This document shows, in pieces, positions 1-6,148 of a DNA stretch of 59,148 bases. The stretch spans positions 1 to 59,148 of the forward strand of contig QCNK01000010.1 of assembly GCA_003210135.1 (NCBI GenBank), given 5' to 3'. Both the position numbers and the translations under genes were made by a program. Numbering within the stretch: position 1 is the first letter of the stretch; each line of letters starts with the position of its first letter. The stretch is from Prochlorococcus sp. AG-424-P23. Lineage in GTDB: Bacteria > Cyanobacteriota > Cyanobacteriia > PCC-6307 > Cyanobiaceae. Below the pieces are notes generated by a model, which was not told the origin of the DNA, searched no databases, and saw nothing but the letters and a program-made list of their open reading frames with translations.

Positions 1-2
1 TT

Positions 3-125
3 AATAAACTTATTGCTATTAATAGGCTGAATAAAACTCAAATTCTTCAAATGGTGAATTTAGTTTCAATATCAAATGATATCAACGATTTAAAGGATAA
101 TTTGAAATGGGAAAGTTCTAAATAA
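3..125 (+). CDS. 3' end of an unidentified protein (partial)
   Basis: An open frame runs in from the left edge and stops at TAA 123-125, giving the last 40 residues of a protein. The peptide is hydrophilic, mixes Asn/Lys with Leu/Ile, and ends in Lys-Trp-Glu-Ser-Ser-Lys. I do not recognise a family. It could be the C-terminus of a coiled-coil or helical protein, but too little is visible to say, and an open frame of this length in AT-rich DNA could also be chance. Confidence 0.35.
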   Translation, partial: NKLIAINRLNKTQILQMVNLVSISNDINDLKDNLKWESSK

Positions 126-249
126 TTTTATAAAAATATTTAAAATACAAAAAATTTTTTTTGATTATCATGAATTCTTGAAATATAAATAAGAGAAAAT
201 GAGAGTCTAAGTAATTGATAAAGAGTTTTACAAATAATTTATATGAATT

Positions 250-423
250 TCAAATAAATTTTGGATAATTATTTTTATTAAAAGAAACATCCTCTTGATT
301 ACTATAATTAATTGTTGTTTTTTTATCCTTGCTAAATGATTTAATTAATATTGTAGAAGTGATAATTATTATTAGTATGATCAGTAAATCTCCAACAATA
401 ATCCCTCTCTCCTTAAGATTCAT
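250..423 (-). CDS. Small single-helix membrane protein (57 aa), hypothetical
   Basis: A 57-residue frame begins at ATG 423-421 and ends at TGA 252-250. After a short basic start (MNLKERG) comes one strongly hydrophobic helix of about 18 residues rich in Ile and Leu (residues 8-27), then a polar Lys/Asn/Ser tail. This is the shape of a small one-pass inner-membrane or thylakoid protein with its tail outside the bilayer. The start resembles a type IV pilin leader only loosely, because the Glu expected at position +5 of the mature protein is absent. No Shine-Dalgarno sequence is visible, which is common in this kind of genome. Function unknown. Confidence 0.45.
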   Translation of the reverse strand: MNLKERGIIVGDLLIILIIIITSTILIKSFSKDKKTTINYSNQEDVSFNKNNYPKFI

Positions 424-585
424 AATAAAATAAATATTTTGTTTAAATATAGCCTTATTTATTTAATAAACTAATATTTTTTACAAACATGCTAAAAAAA
501 TATATTAAGTAAATATAAAAAGAATATAAAAATATTAAGACTATGATCTTTTGAATCATATAAAAAAAATAGATAAATTATTTAT

Positions 586-768
586 ATGGAAGTCAAAAAA
601 AAAATTAATAGTTCTAATAATTCTGATTTTTTCTCTAGTGAGATGATAATCACAAAAAAATCTCTAAACGAAAATCAACTCAAATTAACTTATCAAAAAC
701 AGTTAATCTCAGATCTAGATTATAAGCACAAGGAATGGTCAAAATCTATTATTGATAGTAAGTTTTAA
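586..768 (+). CDS. Hypothetical small protein (60 aa)
   Basis: The frame starts at ATG 586 and ends at TAA 766-768. The product is very hydrophilic, rich in Lys, Ser and Asn, with no membrane segment or recognisable motif. Residues 25-57 could form an amphipathic helix. Its stop codon overlaps the stop codon of the convergent small gene on the other strand (765-917), so the two genes share their last four bases. I do not recognise the family, and the composition alone does not prove that it is expressed. Confidence 0.4.
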   Translation: MEVKKKINSSNNSDFFSSEMIITKKSLNENQLKLTYQKQLISDLDYKHKEWSKSIIDSKF

Positions 769-917
769 AAGCTTTCGTTGATTATATTTAAAAGTCTATT
801 CCTTTTATTTGTATTTTTCTCTTCCCAATGAAGTGTTACTTCATCATTAATGATAGGTTTCGCTTCATAAGCTAGATACCAAAGAATCAATCCGACAGGA
901 AATATTAAAATATGCAT
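765..917 (-). CDS. Small membrane protein (50 aa), hypothetical
   Basis: The frame starts at ATG 917-915 and ends at TAA 767-765. Residues 3-17 are hydrophobic with aromatic residues at the end (ILWYLAY), followed by a charged tail with a Trp-Glu-Glu-Lys segment, as in a one-pass membrane protein with a cytoplasmic tail. The frame stays open upstream of the ATG towards 960, so a longer protein from a non-ATG start is possible. It ends against the convergent 586-768 gene. Family not recognised. Confidence 0.4.
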   Translation of the reverse strand: MHILIFPVGLILWYLAYEAKPIINDEVTLHWEEKNTNKRNRLLNIINESF

Positions 918-947
918 AGCAAAAATTAGTTGACTTAAATCAAATAT

Positions 948-980
948 AGTGCAACACTTATATTGTGCAAGTGTGACACT
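948..980. promoter_or_regulatory. Candidate tandem operator upstream of the RHH gene
   Basis: Two palindromic sites of the form AGTG(T/C)NACACT lie just before the RHH gene: AGTGCAACACT at 948-958 and AGTGTGACACT at 970-980. Their starts are 22 bp apart, about two helical turns. The second ends 15 bp before the ATG at 996. A third copy follows the gene at 1361-1371. Placement next to a small DNA-binding protein suggests autoregulation. That role is inference; the palindromes themselves are seen directly. Confidence 0.5.
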
Positions 981-995
981 AATTTTTATTTAATT

Positions 996-1358
996 ATGCC
1001 CTCTCCGAGGAAAAGAATTGGTTTTTTGCCAAGTGAAGAAGTTCATGAAATTATTGAAAAATTGTGCACAGCTAATGAATATAGTCAGTCAAAAGTCACA
1101 GGTTTATTGGTCGAAGAAGCATTGAGGTCTCGAGGAGTATTAAATGAATCTTTTAGTCCATATTCTAATATTAAAGATGATTTCATGAATTTTTCTTTTT
1201 TACAAGAAACATTCTCTAAAAATAAATCCCCAGCTAATGGGGAAGACTTTACAATTAATAAAAAAGTATTATCTGATGATATCAAAATGATTCATGAATT
1301 TATTGAGTTTAAGTTTTTTAAGAAAGTAATGAAGCATAATAATAATCTTTTTGAATAG
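996..1358 (+). CDS. Ribbon-helix-helix type DNA-binding protein (120 aa)
   Basis: I place the start at ATG 996 because the product then begins with the strand-like segment MPSPRKRIGFLP, as expected at the N-terminus of an RHH (CopG/MetJ-type) domain. A more upstream ATG at 963 would lie inside the palindrome-bearing leader. Residues 4-45 fit the pattern: basic beta strand, helix EEVHEIIEKL, turn with Ser, then helix SKVTGLLVEEAL. The remaining ~75 residues are Phe/Lys/Asn-rich and not recognised. They may serve oligomerisation or ligand sensing. Near-identical palindromes lie before and after the gene, which suggests that it binds them and regulates itself. No toxin or antitoxin partner is obvious beside it. 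Confidence 0.6.
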   Translation: MPSPRKRIGFLPSEEVHEIIEKLCTANEYSQSKVTGLLVEEALRSRGVLNESFSPYSNIKDDFMNFSFLQETFSKNKSPANGEDFTINKKVLSDDIKMIHEFIEFKFFKKVMKHNNNLFE

Positions 1359-1360
1359 AT

Positions 1361-1371
1361 AGTGTCACACT
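1361..1371. promoter_or_regulatory. Third AGTGTNACACT palindrome, downstream of the RHH gene
   Basis: AGTGTCACACT begins two bases after the RHH stop codon. Extended by one T to 1372, it is the exact reverse complement of 969-980 over 12 bp. No T-run follows it, so it is a poor fit for an intrinsic terminator and a better fit for a protein-binding site shared with the upstream pair. Confidence 0.45.
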
Positions 1372-1496
1372 TCTAATATTTATATGAGATTGCTTTTCAA
1401 TAAAATTTAGAAATTAAGTAATAATAAATGTTTATGTAACTTTTCTAATCAACTTCTTAAAGAGGGATCTTAAATTAAATTAAATCTTTAGAATTC

Positions 1497-1537
1497 AGCG
1501 GACTAAATCCTCGTGGAGATATGAACCTTAGCCCGCT
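1497..1537. other. Isolated GC-rich hairpin, possible small-RNA element
   Basis: Within an otherwise very AT-rich gene-free stretch, AGCGGACTAA (1497-1506) pairs with TTAGCCCGCT (1528-1537) with one A-C mismatch. The 21-base loop holds a smaller TCC/GGA stem (1508-1517). On the plus strand it is followed by TTAAAAAAG rather than a T-run, so it is not a normal terminator. On the minus strand there is no T-run after it either. It may be part of a structured leader or small RNA about 90 bases before the gene at 1628. Confidence 0.3.
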
Positions 1538-1627
1538 TTAAAAAAGTAGCAATAAATAAATATAAATACAATAAAAATGTTAATTTACGTTTGATTTAAA
1601 ATTGGAATATTAAAGCTTTAAATCTAA

Positions 1628-1780
1628 ATGACAGTAACTGAATTAAATGAAGACACACAGGATCAAATATGTGATCTTCTTGAAAATCTTCAGTATATAG
1701 AGAAACTTAAAAATAAAGATATGCGAATTTTACTTGATAAGATAGTCAGAAAATATGGAGGAAAAGTAGTAAATAAATGA
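1628..1780 (+). CDS. Hypothetical 50-aa protein coupled to the thioredoxin-like gene
   Basis: The frame starts at ATG 1628 and ends at TGA 1778-1780. It overlaps the next gene by four bases (ATGA at 1777-1780), the classic arrangement for translational coupling, which argues that it is real. The product is hydrophilic and mostly helical in appearance: an acidic N-terminal part with one Cys (residue 15), then a Lys/Arg-rich part ending GGKVVNK. It has no signal peptide and is presumably cytoplasmic, unlike its partner. I do not recognise a family. Confidence 0.55.
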   Translation: MTVTELNEDTQDQICDLLENLQYIEKLKNKDMRILLDKIVRKYGGKVVNK

Positions 1781-2166
1781 AACGCTTATTAATCCCACTT
1801 TTTGCTTTTCTTACTTTACCAAATGCTGTTCTTAGCAACCATTTGTATAATCAAAAAAAACTTATAGTCACTTCAGAAAGCAACAGGGAATCTATCGAGT
1901 TAGCAAAATACCTTAATGATAAGGGTGTTGTTAAATATTCAGCATATTGGTGTCCTAATTGCCTTAATCAAAGTGAACTATTTGGTAAGCAAGCTTATAA
2001 GGAACTGAATGTTGTTGAATGTGCAAGAGATGGCATAAATAGTCAAACCCAATTATGCATTGATAAAAAAATTCAAGGGTTTCCTACATGGGAAATAAAT
2101 GGCAAGTTAATTTTAGGCGTACTCTCACTAAATGAATTATCAAAGTTAACTGGATTTAAGAATTAA
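1777..2166 (+). CDS. Exported thioredoxin-like protein with WCPNC motif
   Basis: The first ~20 residues are a signal peptide (MKRLLIPLFAFLTLP, then small residues around AVLS), so the protein acts in the periplasm or thylakoid lumen. The mature part is a small thioredoxin-type domain. A strand leads to Tyr-Trp-Cys-Pro-Asn-Cys at about residues 59-62, and a cis-proline segment GFPTWEING lies near residue 105, followed by a C-terminal helix. The arrangement most resembles the thioredoxin-like domain fused to VKOR in cyanobacterial disulfide-forming enzymes, but no VKOR domain is present here. Two further Cys (in VECA and QLCID) could form a second disulfide. Likely role: thiol-disulfide exchange on exported proteins. 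Confidence 0.75.
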   Translation: MKRLLIPLFAFLTLPNAVLSNHLYNQKKLIVTSESNRESIELAKYLNDKGVVKYSAYWCPNCLNQSELFGKQAYKELNVVECARDGINSQTQLCIDKKIQGFPTWEINGKLILGVLSLNELSKLTGFKN

Positions 2167-2189
2167 TGAACAATTAAGAAGATTATTGG

Positions 2190-2339
2190 TTAAATATTAA
2201 AGGTTAATTCTTGAGCTCCTTTCATACACCCTCCAGCTGGATAACTAATTACTTTTTTTGATATTATTCCAATACTGATAGCAATCATTCCAATTCCAAA
2301 CAATGCTATGTTTCTTTTGCTGGCTTTGAAATTTTTCAT
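2190..2339 (-). CDS. Small single-helix membrane protein (49 aa), hypothetical
   Basis: The frame runs from ATG 2339-2337 to TAA 2192-2190. A basic start (MKNFKASKRN) precedes one hydrophobic Ile/Gly-rich helix at residues 11-27. A short tail has the pattern SYPAGGCMKGAQEL with one Cys. Positive charges before the helix predict the N-terminus inside. It is convergent with the thioredoxin-like gene, with a 23-base gap. Family not recognised; coding appearance is good for so short a frame. Confidence 0.45.
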   Translation of the reverse strand: MKNFKASKRNIALFGIGMIAISIGIISKKVISYPAGGCMKGAQELTFNI

Positions 2340-2567
2340 TGAATGATTAATTTATTTGTTAATAGTAGGGAAATTGAGACTATTACGTGGATCTTTTTGT
2401 TTTAAGAGAAAATTAAAAAGTAATCTTAAATCTATATTTTTTTTTTAGTTTATAAGTTTAAGGTATCTTTAGAATCATTAACCAATAAATTTCTTATATC
2501 CCATTCTTCAATTTTTTGTTTTTATTTGACAGTCTTTTTAGAATTAATATTAGATTGTTCTTTTTTT

Positions 2568-2699
2568 ATGGAAGATAAAGGATTTAATGTGACCCAAGGA
2601 ATGGCTTTGCTACTTTTGAAGCCATTAAATTTGCCCGCTAATTACGTCCTAAATCTCATAATTTATATAACTAACCCTAATAACAATATTGGTTATTAA
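2568..2699 (+). CDS. Possible 43-aa protein
   Basis: An ATG-initiated frame at 2568 runs to TAA 2697-2699. The product has a Met-Ala-Leu-rich middle (residues 12-17) and an Asn-rich end. It overlaps the end of the DUF1651 gene on the other strand by four bases, a pattern seen for other convergent genes here. Nothing else supports it: no recognisable domain and no clear ribosome-binding site. It could be a chance frame. Confidence 0.25.
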   Translation: MEDKGFNVTQGMALLLLKPLNLPANYVLNLIIYITNPNNNIGY

Positions 2700-2971
2700 G
2701 ATTCGTCCCAAACTGGTTTGGTTCTTCTCCAACCTTGAGCGATTAACTTTTCCCATACATCTCTAGCTGTATCAACTTTAAGTTCTTCTCTGGTTGTCAT
2801 AAGAGGTGCTTCTCTTCCTAAAACACCAACAATTTTTCCAGAGTCAATAAACATATATTCAAAAAATTTATCTTTATTTTGCTTATTCTTCGTAAATCTT
2901 TTAACCCTTGAACGGTTTGAATTTATAAGCCAAAAATCTTCTTTCAATCTTAATACTTTATGTCTTCTCAA
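2696..2971 (-). CDS. DUF1651-type conserved protein (91 aa)
   Basis: The sequence carries the features of the picocyanobacterial DUF1651 family as I know it. An N-terminal region contains FWLINS. A middle region GKIVGVLGREAPLMTTREEL follows, and a C-terminal helix plus tail WEKLIAQGWRRTKPVW. It is small, basic and soluble, with no known biochemical function. Its start overlaps the end of clpS by 14 bases in another frame, so the two are probably co-transcribed and coupled. The shared operon hints at a link to protein turnover, but that is inference. Confidence 0.7.
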   Translation of the reverse strand: MRRHKVLRLKEDFWLINSNRSRVKRFTKNKQNKDKFFEYMFIDSGKIVGVLGREAPLMTTREELKVDTARDVWEKLIAQGWRRTKPVWDES

Positions 2972-3245
2972 TCGGAGCCATTGTTAATCCTTTGCTGAAG
3001 AGTAGCTCATGATATAGCTCTGCCTGTTCAAGATTACCTCTCCATACTTCCGCCGATCCTGTCTTGTCAACTTTGATGGTTAGAGCCCATGCTTTTTTTT
3101 CGCTCATGCCTGGGATTATTGTCAGAAGAGAATTTGCGACATGTTGAAAAGTATTAAAACTATCATCAAGAACTATTACCCTCGCTTCTGAATATTTTTT
3201 TTTAGATTCCTTTTGTTCTAAGACTTTACTGAGTGAATTAATCAT
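2958..3245 (-). CDS. clpS: ATP-dependent Clp protease adaptor ClpS
   Basis: ClpS binds the N-domain of the Clp chaperone and delivers N-degron substrates to the Clp protease in the cytoplasm. The 95-residue product has the ClpS core from about residue 20. VIVLDDSFNTFQHV is the adaptor's conserved strand and Asp-Asp-x-x-x-T region. KKAWALTIKVDKTGSAEVW follows, and then a C-terminal segment ending LTMAPIEK. Length is normal for the family. It is first in a two-gene unit with the overlapping DUF1651 gene. Cyanobacteria often have two ClpS paralogues, and I cannot say which type this is. Confidence 0.85.
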   Translation of the reverse strand: MINSLSKVLEQKESKKKYSEARVIVLDDSFNTFQHVANSLLTIIPGMSEKKAWALTIKVDKTGSAEVWRGNLEQAELYHELLFSKGLTMAPIEKT

Positions 3246-3313
3246 TATTGTCTGTACTTTTTTAAGTCAATTAAAAGTTTCACCTAAGCTCTTCAATGGG
3301 AAAGTATTGAAAA

Positions 3314-3387
<74 letters not shown>

Positions 3388-3416
3388 ATGGGAATATTGT
3401 AAGGCATTGATTGTAA

Positions 3417-3899
3417 TTAATTACCATTTTGAAAATTTATTTGTTTATGGGCCTCATATATGGCAATACCGCATGCCACGGAAAGATTTAAACTCCTAAC
3501 ACCTTTTTGATCATTGTCTCCAGTTTGCAAATTTGGCATAAATATTGATATCAAAAAGTCACTTTTATCAATAATGCAATCAGGTAATCCTGAATCTTCT
3601 CTCCCAAATAGCAAAATATCATCTTCCTGAAATTTAAAATCCTTTAAATATATCCCATTTTTTTTACTAAAAGAAATTATTCTTTTTGTTTGTTTTGAAG
3701 CCAAAAATTTATCAAAATTCCCATACTTATTAACGGTAACTAGAGGCCAATAGTCTAATCCTGCTCTTTTTAAATATTTATCTTCTAGTTTAAAACCTAG
3801 GGGCTCTATGAGATTTAAAGGTATATTAAATGCAGCACATGATCTGGCAATATTTCCAGTATTTTGAGGGATTCTAGGTTCAAAAAGAGCGACTTCCAA
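3417..3899 (-). CDS. trmL: tRNA (cytidine/uridine-34-2'-O)-methyltransferase, TrmL/YibK family
   Basis: This SPOUT-class enzyme methylates the ribose of the wobble nucleotide in certain leucine tRNAs using S-adenosylmethionine. The three knot motifs are visible: PQNTGNIAR (residues 11-19), LFGREDSGLP (97-106) and RSLNLSVACG (135-144). The 160-residue length is typical. Translation must begin at a TTG (3899-3897), since the N-terminal strand VALFEP follows directly and no ATG precedes it in frame. It lies two bases after cobU and is probably co-transcribed with it. Confidence 0.88.
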   Translation of the reverse strand: MEVALFEPRIPQNTGNIARSCAAFNIPLNLIEPLGFKLEDKYLKRAGLDYWPLVTVNKYGNFDKFLASKQTKRIISFSKKNGIYLKDFKFQEDDILLFGREDSGLPDCIIDKSDFLISIFMPNLQTGDNDQKGVRSLNLSVACGIAIYEAHKQINFQNGN

Positions 3900-3901
3900 T
3901 T

Positions 3902-4462
3902 TTAAGTAGGTATTTCTAAACTTATTTCATCTATTTTGATTGCTCTGCCGTTTATTGCTAGCCAATTATCTTTTGATATTTTGGTTATTCTCTTTTGAAG
4001 CTCGCCGATTCTTTCAATATAAATATTACCAATTTTATATTCAGAGACCAGACTCCAACCTACTTGTTCTCCAACAATAAAGGTTATACTTTTTCTATTT
4101 ATTAAAAGATTTATAAGTGAGTGCATTTTTGTTGACCATTCTTTGTGTTCTTTATCAATACTTTCCATAACAAATCCACCAATTGAGTCTATTAATAATG
4201 GACCACCTTCTTTTCTTAATGTAGTTAATAGATCTGTCGTTTCTATTGATTTCCAATATTGTGGCCTTCTTTTTCGATGTAAATTAATTTTATCTTGCCA
4301 TTCTTTATCATCAATATTGTTATGAGATAAGGCAACATATGATAATGTTTTTGCTTCCTTTGCTAAATGTTCTGCAAATTCACTTTTACCGCTCTTAGTT
4401 CCACCTGTAATAAAAATAATATGAGATAAATTTTCTCTAGGACTGAAATTTTTGGCATTCAT
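3902..4462 (-). CDS. cobU: Adenosylcobinamide kinase / cobinamide-phosphate guanylyltransferase
   Basis: CobU (CobP) phosphorylates adenosylcobinamide and then adds GMP, preparing it for attachment of the lower ligand in late B12 synthesis. The P-loop GGTKSGKS is at residues 20-27. It is followed by a strand-helix with YVALS and the conserved basic segment LHRKRRPQYW near residue 62. LLIDSIGGFV lies near residue 95 and FIVGEQVGW near 132, both typical of the fold. Length (186) is normal. The window also encodes CobN and the B12-dependent MetH, so both synthesis and use of the cofactor are represented. Confidence 0.88.
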   Translation of the reverse strand: MNAKNFSPRENLSHIIFITGGTKSGKSEFAEHLAKEAKTLSYVALSHNNIDDKEWQDKINLHRKRRPQYWKSIETTDLLTTLRKEGGPLLIDSIGGFVMESIDKEHKEWSTKMHSLINLLINRKSITFIVGEQVGWSLVSEYKIGNIYIERIGELQKRITKISKDNWLAINGRAIKIDEISLEIPT

Positions 4463-4472
4463 AAATTCTCTA

Positions 4473-4784
4473 TTATTTAGAGAAATACCACCATGTTGCT
4501 AAAGGGATAATAGTAGCAGCAATTAATAATCCTATGACTATATAAGTAGCAGTTGAACTCTCAGTATCACTGGATCTCATTACGTTAAAATTTGGATCGA
4601 CTACGGGGTTATCAATAGACGAAGGCTGACTTTTTTCGTAATTAATAATATTCTTTTGTTGATTAACAGCAAAAAAAGTGTTCAAACTACTAACACTTTC
4701 TGCATATGTGGTTGATGGAATAAGTATTAATATTATGCCGGAAATTATAAATGAAAAAAGATATTTATTAATTTTTAAAATCAT
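4473..4784 (-). CDS. Exported or membrane-anchored hypothetical protein (103 aa)
   Basis: Residues 6-27 form a signal peptide ending in TYA before ES, a good signal-peptidase I site. A polar stretch of about 50 residues with Ser/Asn/Pro follows. Near residue 80 a second hydrophobic segment (TYIVIGLLIAATIIPLATWW) ends in YFSK. Mature protein would be anchored by its C-terminus with the polar part in the lumen or periplasm. The segment DPNFNVMRSS just before the helix looks conserved in style, but I do not recognise the family. It lies 10 bases upstream of cobU on the same strand. Confidence 0.65.
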   Translation of the reverse strand: MILKINKYLFSFIISGIILILIPSTTYAESVSSLNTFFAVNQQKNIINYEKSQPSSIDNPVVDPNFNVMRSSDTESSTATYIVIGLLIAATIIPLATWWYFSK

Positions 4785-4895
4785 TTTAAAGCTTTTTGGT
4801 TAATTATATATTAAAAACCATATGTTTGAGTATTTTTAAACGTACTAAACAATATAATATTTGCATAATTTAAATAGAATTAACATATTTTATAT

Positions 4896-5522
4896 ATGGG
4901 ATTCAATGGGAAATCTTTAATATTAATAGGCATTGTTATCTTTATTTTTCAGATAGTAAATTTCTTTTCAATAGAAACAATTACTCCTGAACTTGAAAGA
5001 GCACAAGTCCTTGCTGCTATAGCTTCATTAATTATTATTTTGATTGGATTCTTATTTAAACAATTCGAACCTTTAGCTGGTGAGAAAGTTGATTTAAAAG
5101 GAGAAAATAAGTTTCTCTTCGATAAAAGTATTCCGGATCCAGTAATTGATGAACTTGCATGGGGATCTGAAACGATATTAACTTCTACCGCAGCTGCAGC
5201 AATATTAATCCACAACGATGGGGTAAATATTCTAACAAGAGGAATTACCTCAAGTAATGAGTTTAAACCTGGAGAAACTTGTTTGAGATCTATAAAAGAT
5301 ATGAAATTAATATCATTAGCCAACACTAAATTTTATCCAGGAAGAGATGAGTTTCTTGATTTTTGTGCAGATATTCCATCTATTTTAGTTGTACCTATAA
5401 ATAGTAAAGCTTTTATCTTGATAGGAGGCTGGAGCGCTAAATGTTTTACTAAGTCTGATGAAAAATGGATAAATAATTGGTCGAAGAAAATCAATAATAT
5501 TTTTTCAAAAAATAATATTTAA
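4896..5522 (+). CDS. Cytochrome b6f haem-attachment factor, CCB2/CCB4-type (DUF2930)
   Basis: The protein matches the cofactor-assembly-of-complex-C subunit B family, which helps attach the covalent haem ci of cytochrome b6 in cyanobacteria and chloroplasts. Two membrane helices are visible at about residues 6-26 and 36-54. A soluble domain follows with the family segments DELAWGSETILTSTAAAA (about 85-102) and ADIPSILVVPI, and then GGWS and CFT near the C-terminus. Length 208 is typical. Its last four bases overlap the stop of the convergent LptC-like gene, so no separate terminator fits between them. Confidence 0.75.
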   Translation: MGFNGKSLILIGIVIFIFQIVNFFSIETITPELERAQVLAAIASLIIILIGFLFKQFEPLAGEKVDLKGENKFLFDKSIPDPVIDELAWGSETILTSTAAAAILIHNDGVNILTRGITSSNEFKPGETCLRSIKDMKLISLANTKFYPGRDEFLDFCADIPSILVVPINSKAFILIGGWSAKCFTKSDEKWINNWSKKINNIFSKNNI

Positions 5523-6148
5523 AAATAAATTATTGATTTAACTCTTTTATCTTTTGCTTTAAAACTTACTGATTCAGTTTTTAGATTATAGTAGGCGTTT
5601 TCTGAGTTTATTTCATATTTGTTCTTGTTATTTTTATCCTTTATTATGTATTTCACTGGATTAAAAAATTCAATTATGCTATCGGAATTCAATTTGGCCT
5701 TTGATGAATTTAAGATGATATTTTGATTTTCAAATCTTATATTTCCCTCCAATAGATAGTCAGTCTCTTCTATATTCCAAATAAAATTATCAGCAAATAA
5801 AATATCTTCATCTTGTTTAAGAGTTTTTAATATTACATTCCCTCTCAATTTTAGGATTTTATTGTTGTCTGATAATGTAGATTTTTCAGAACTTATAATA
5901 TATTTAGTCTTTTCTCCTTTAAAAATATTTATGGTTGGTTTTTCTAATTCGAATTTTAATTCACTTAAGTTATAAATTGAATTTGGACTTGAAATAGAAT
6001 ATATTTTATCTCCCTTATTGGAGTAAATATTCATATCTAAACTGTCTATTTTTTGTATTACGTTATTTTCTTCAATTACATTTGGTGCACATCCTAGAAA
6101 AAAAAATGGTATGAAAATTATTAACCTATAAATGTTGGTCATACTCAA
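5519..6148 (-). CDS. lptC: LptC-like lipoprotein (LPS export, periplasmic)
   Basis: LptC bridges the inner-membrane LptBFG transporter and the periplasmic LptA chain that carries lipopolysaccharide outwards. The N-terminus is a lipoprotein signal ending in FFLGC, with the lipid-modified Cys at residue 20. The rest is a run of beta strands with the LptC/LptA look (YSNKGDKIYSISS; LRGNVILKT; LLEGNIRFEN). Asn/Lys/Ile richness follows the genome's base composition. Residues 1 and 3 are both Met, so the start could be two codons later. It overlaps metG by 23 bases and probably follows it in one transcript. Confidence 0.72.
   Translation of the reverse strand: MSMTNIYRLIIFIPFFFLGCAPNVIEENNVIQKIDSLDMNIYSNKGDKIYSISSPNSIYNLSELKFELEKPTINIFKGEKTKYIISSEKSTLSDNNKILKLRGNVILKTLKQDEDILFADNFIWNIEETDYLLEGNIRFENQNIILNSSKAKLNSDSIIEFFNPVKYIIKDKNNKNKYEINSENAYYNLKTESVSFKAKDKRVKSIIYF

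Noticed and set aside
2400..2560. Gap before the doubtful 43-aa frame as a site for an RNA gene
   Set aside because: Only AT-rich sequence with T runs; no stable stem or conserved motif could be found by eye.
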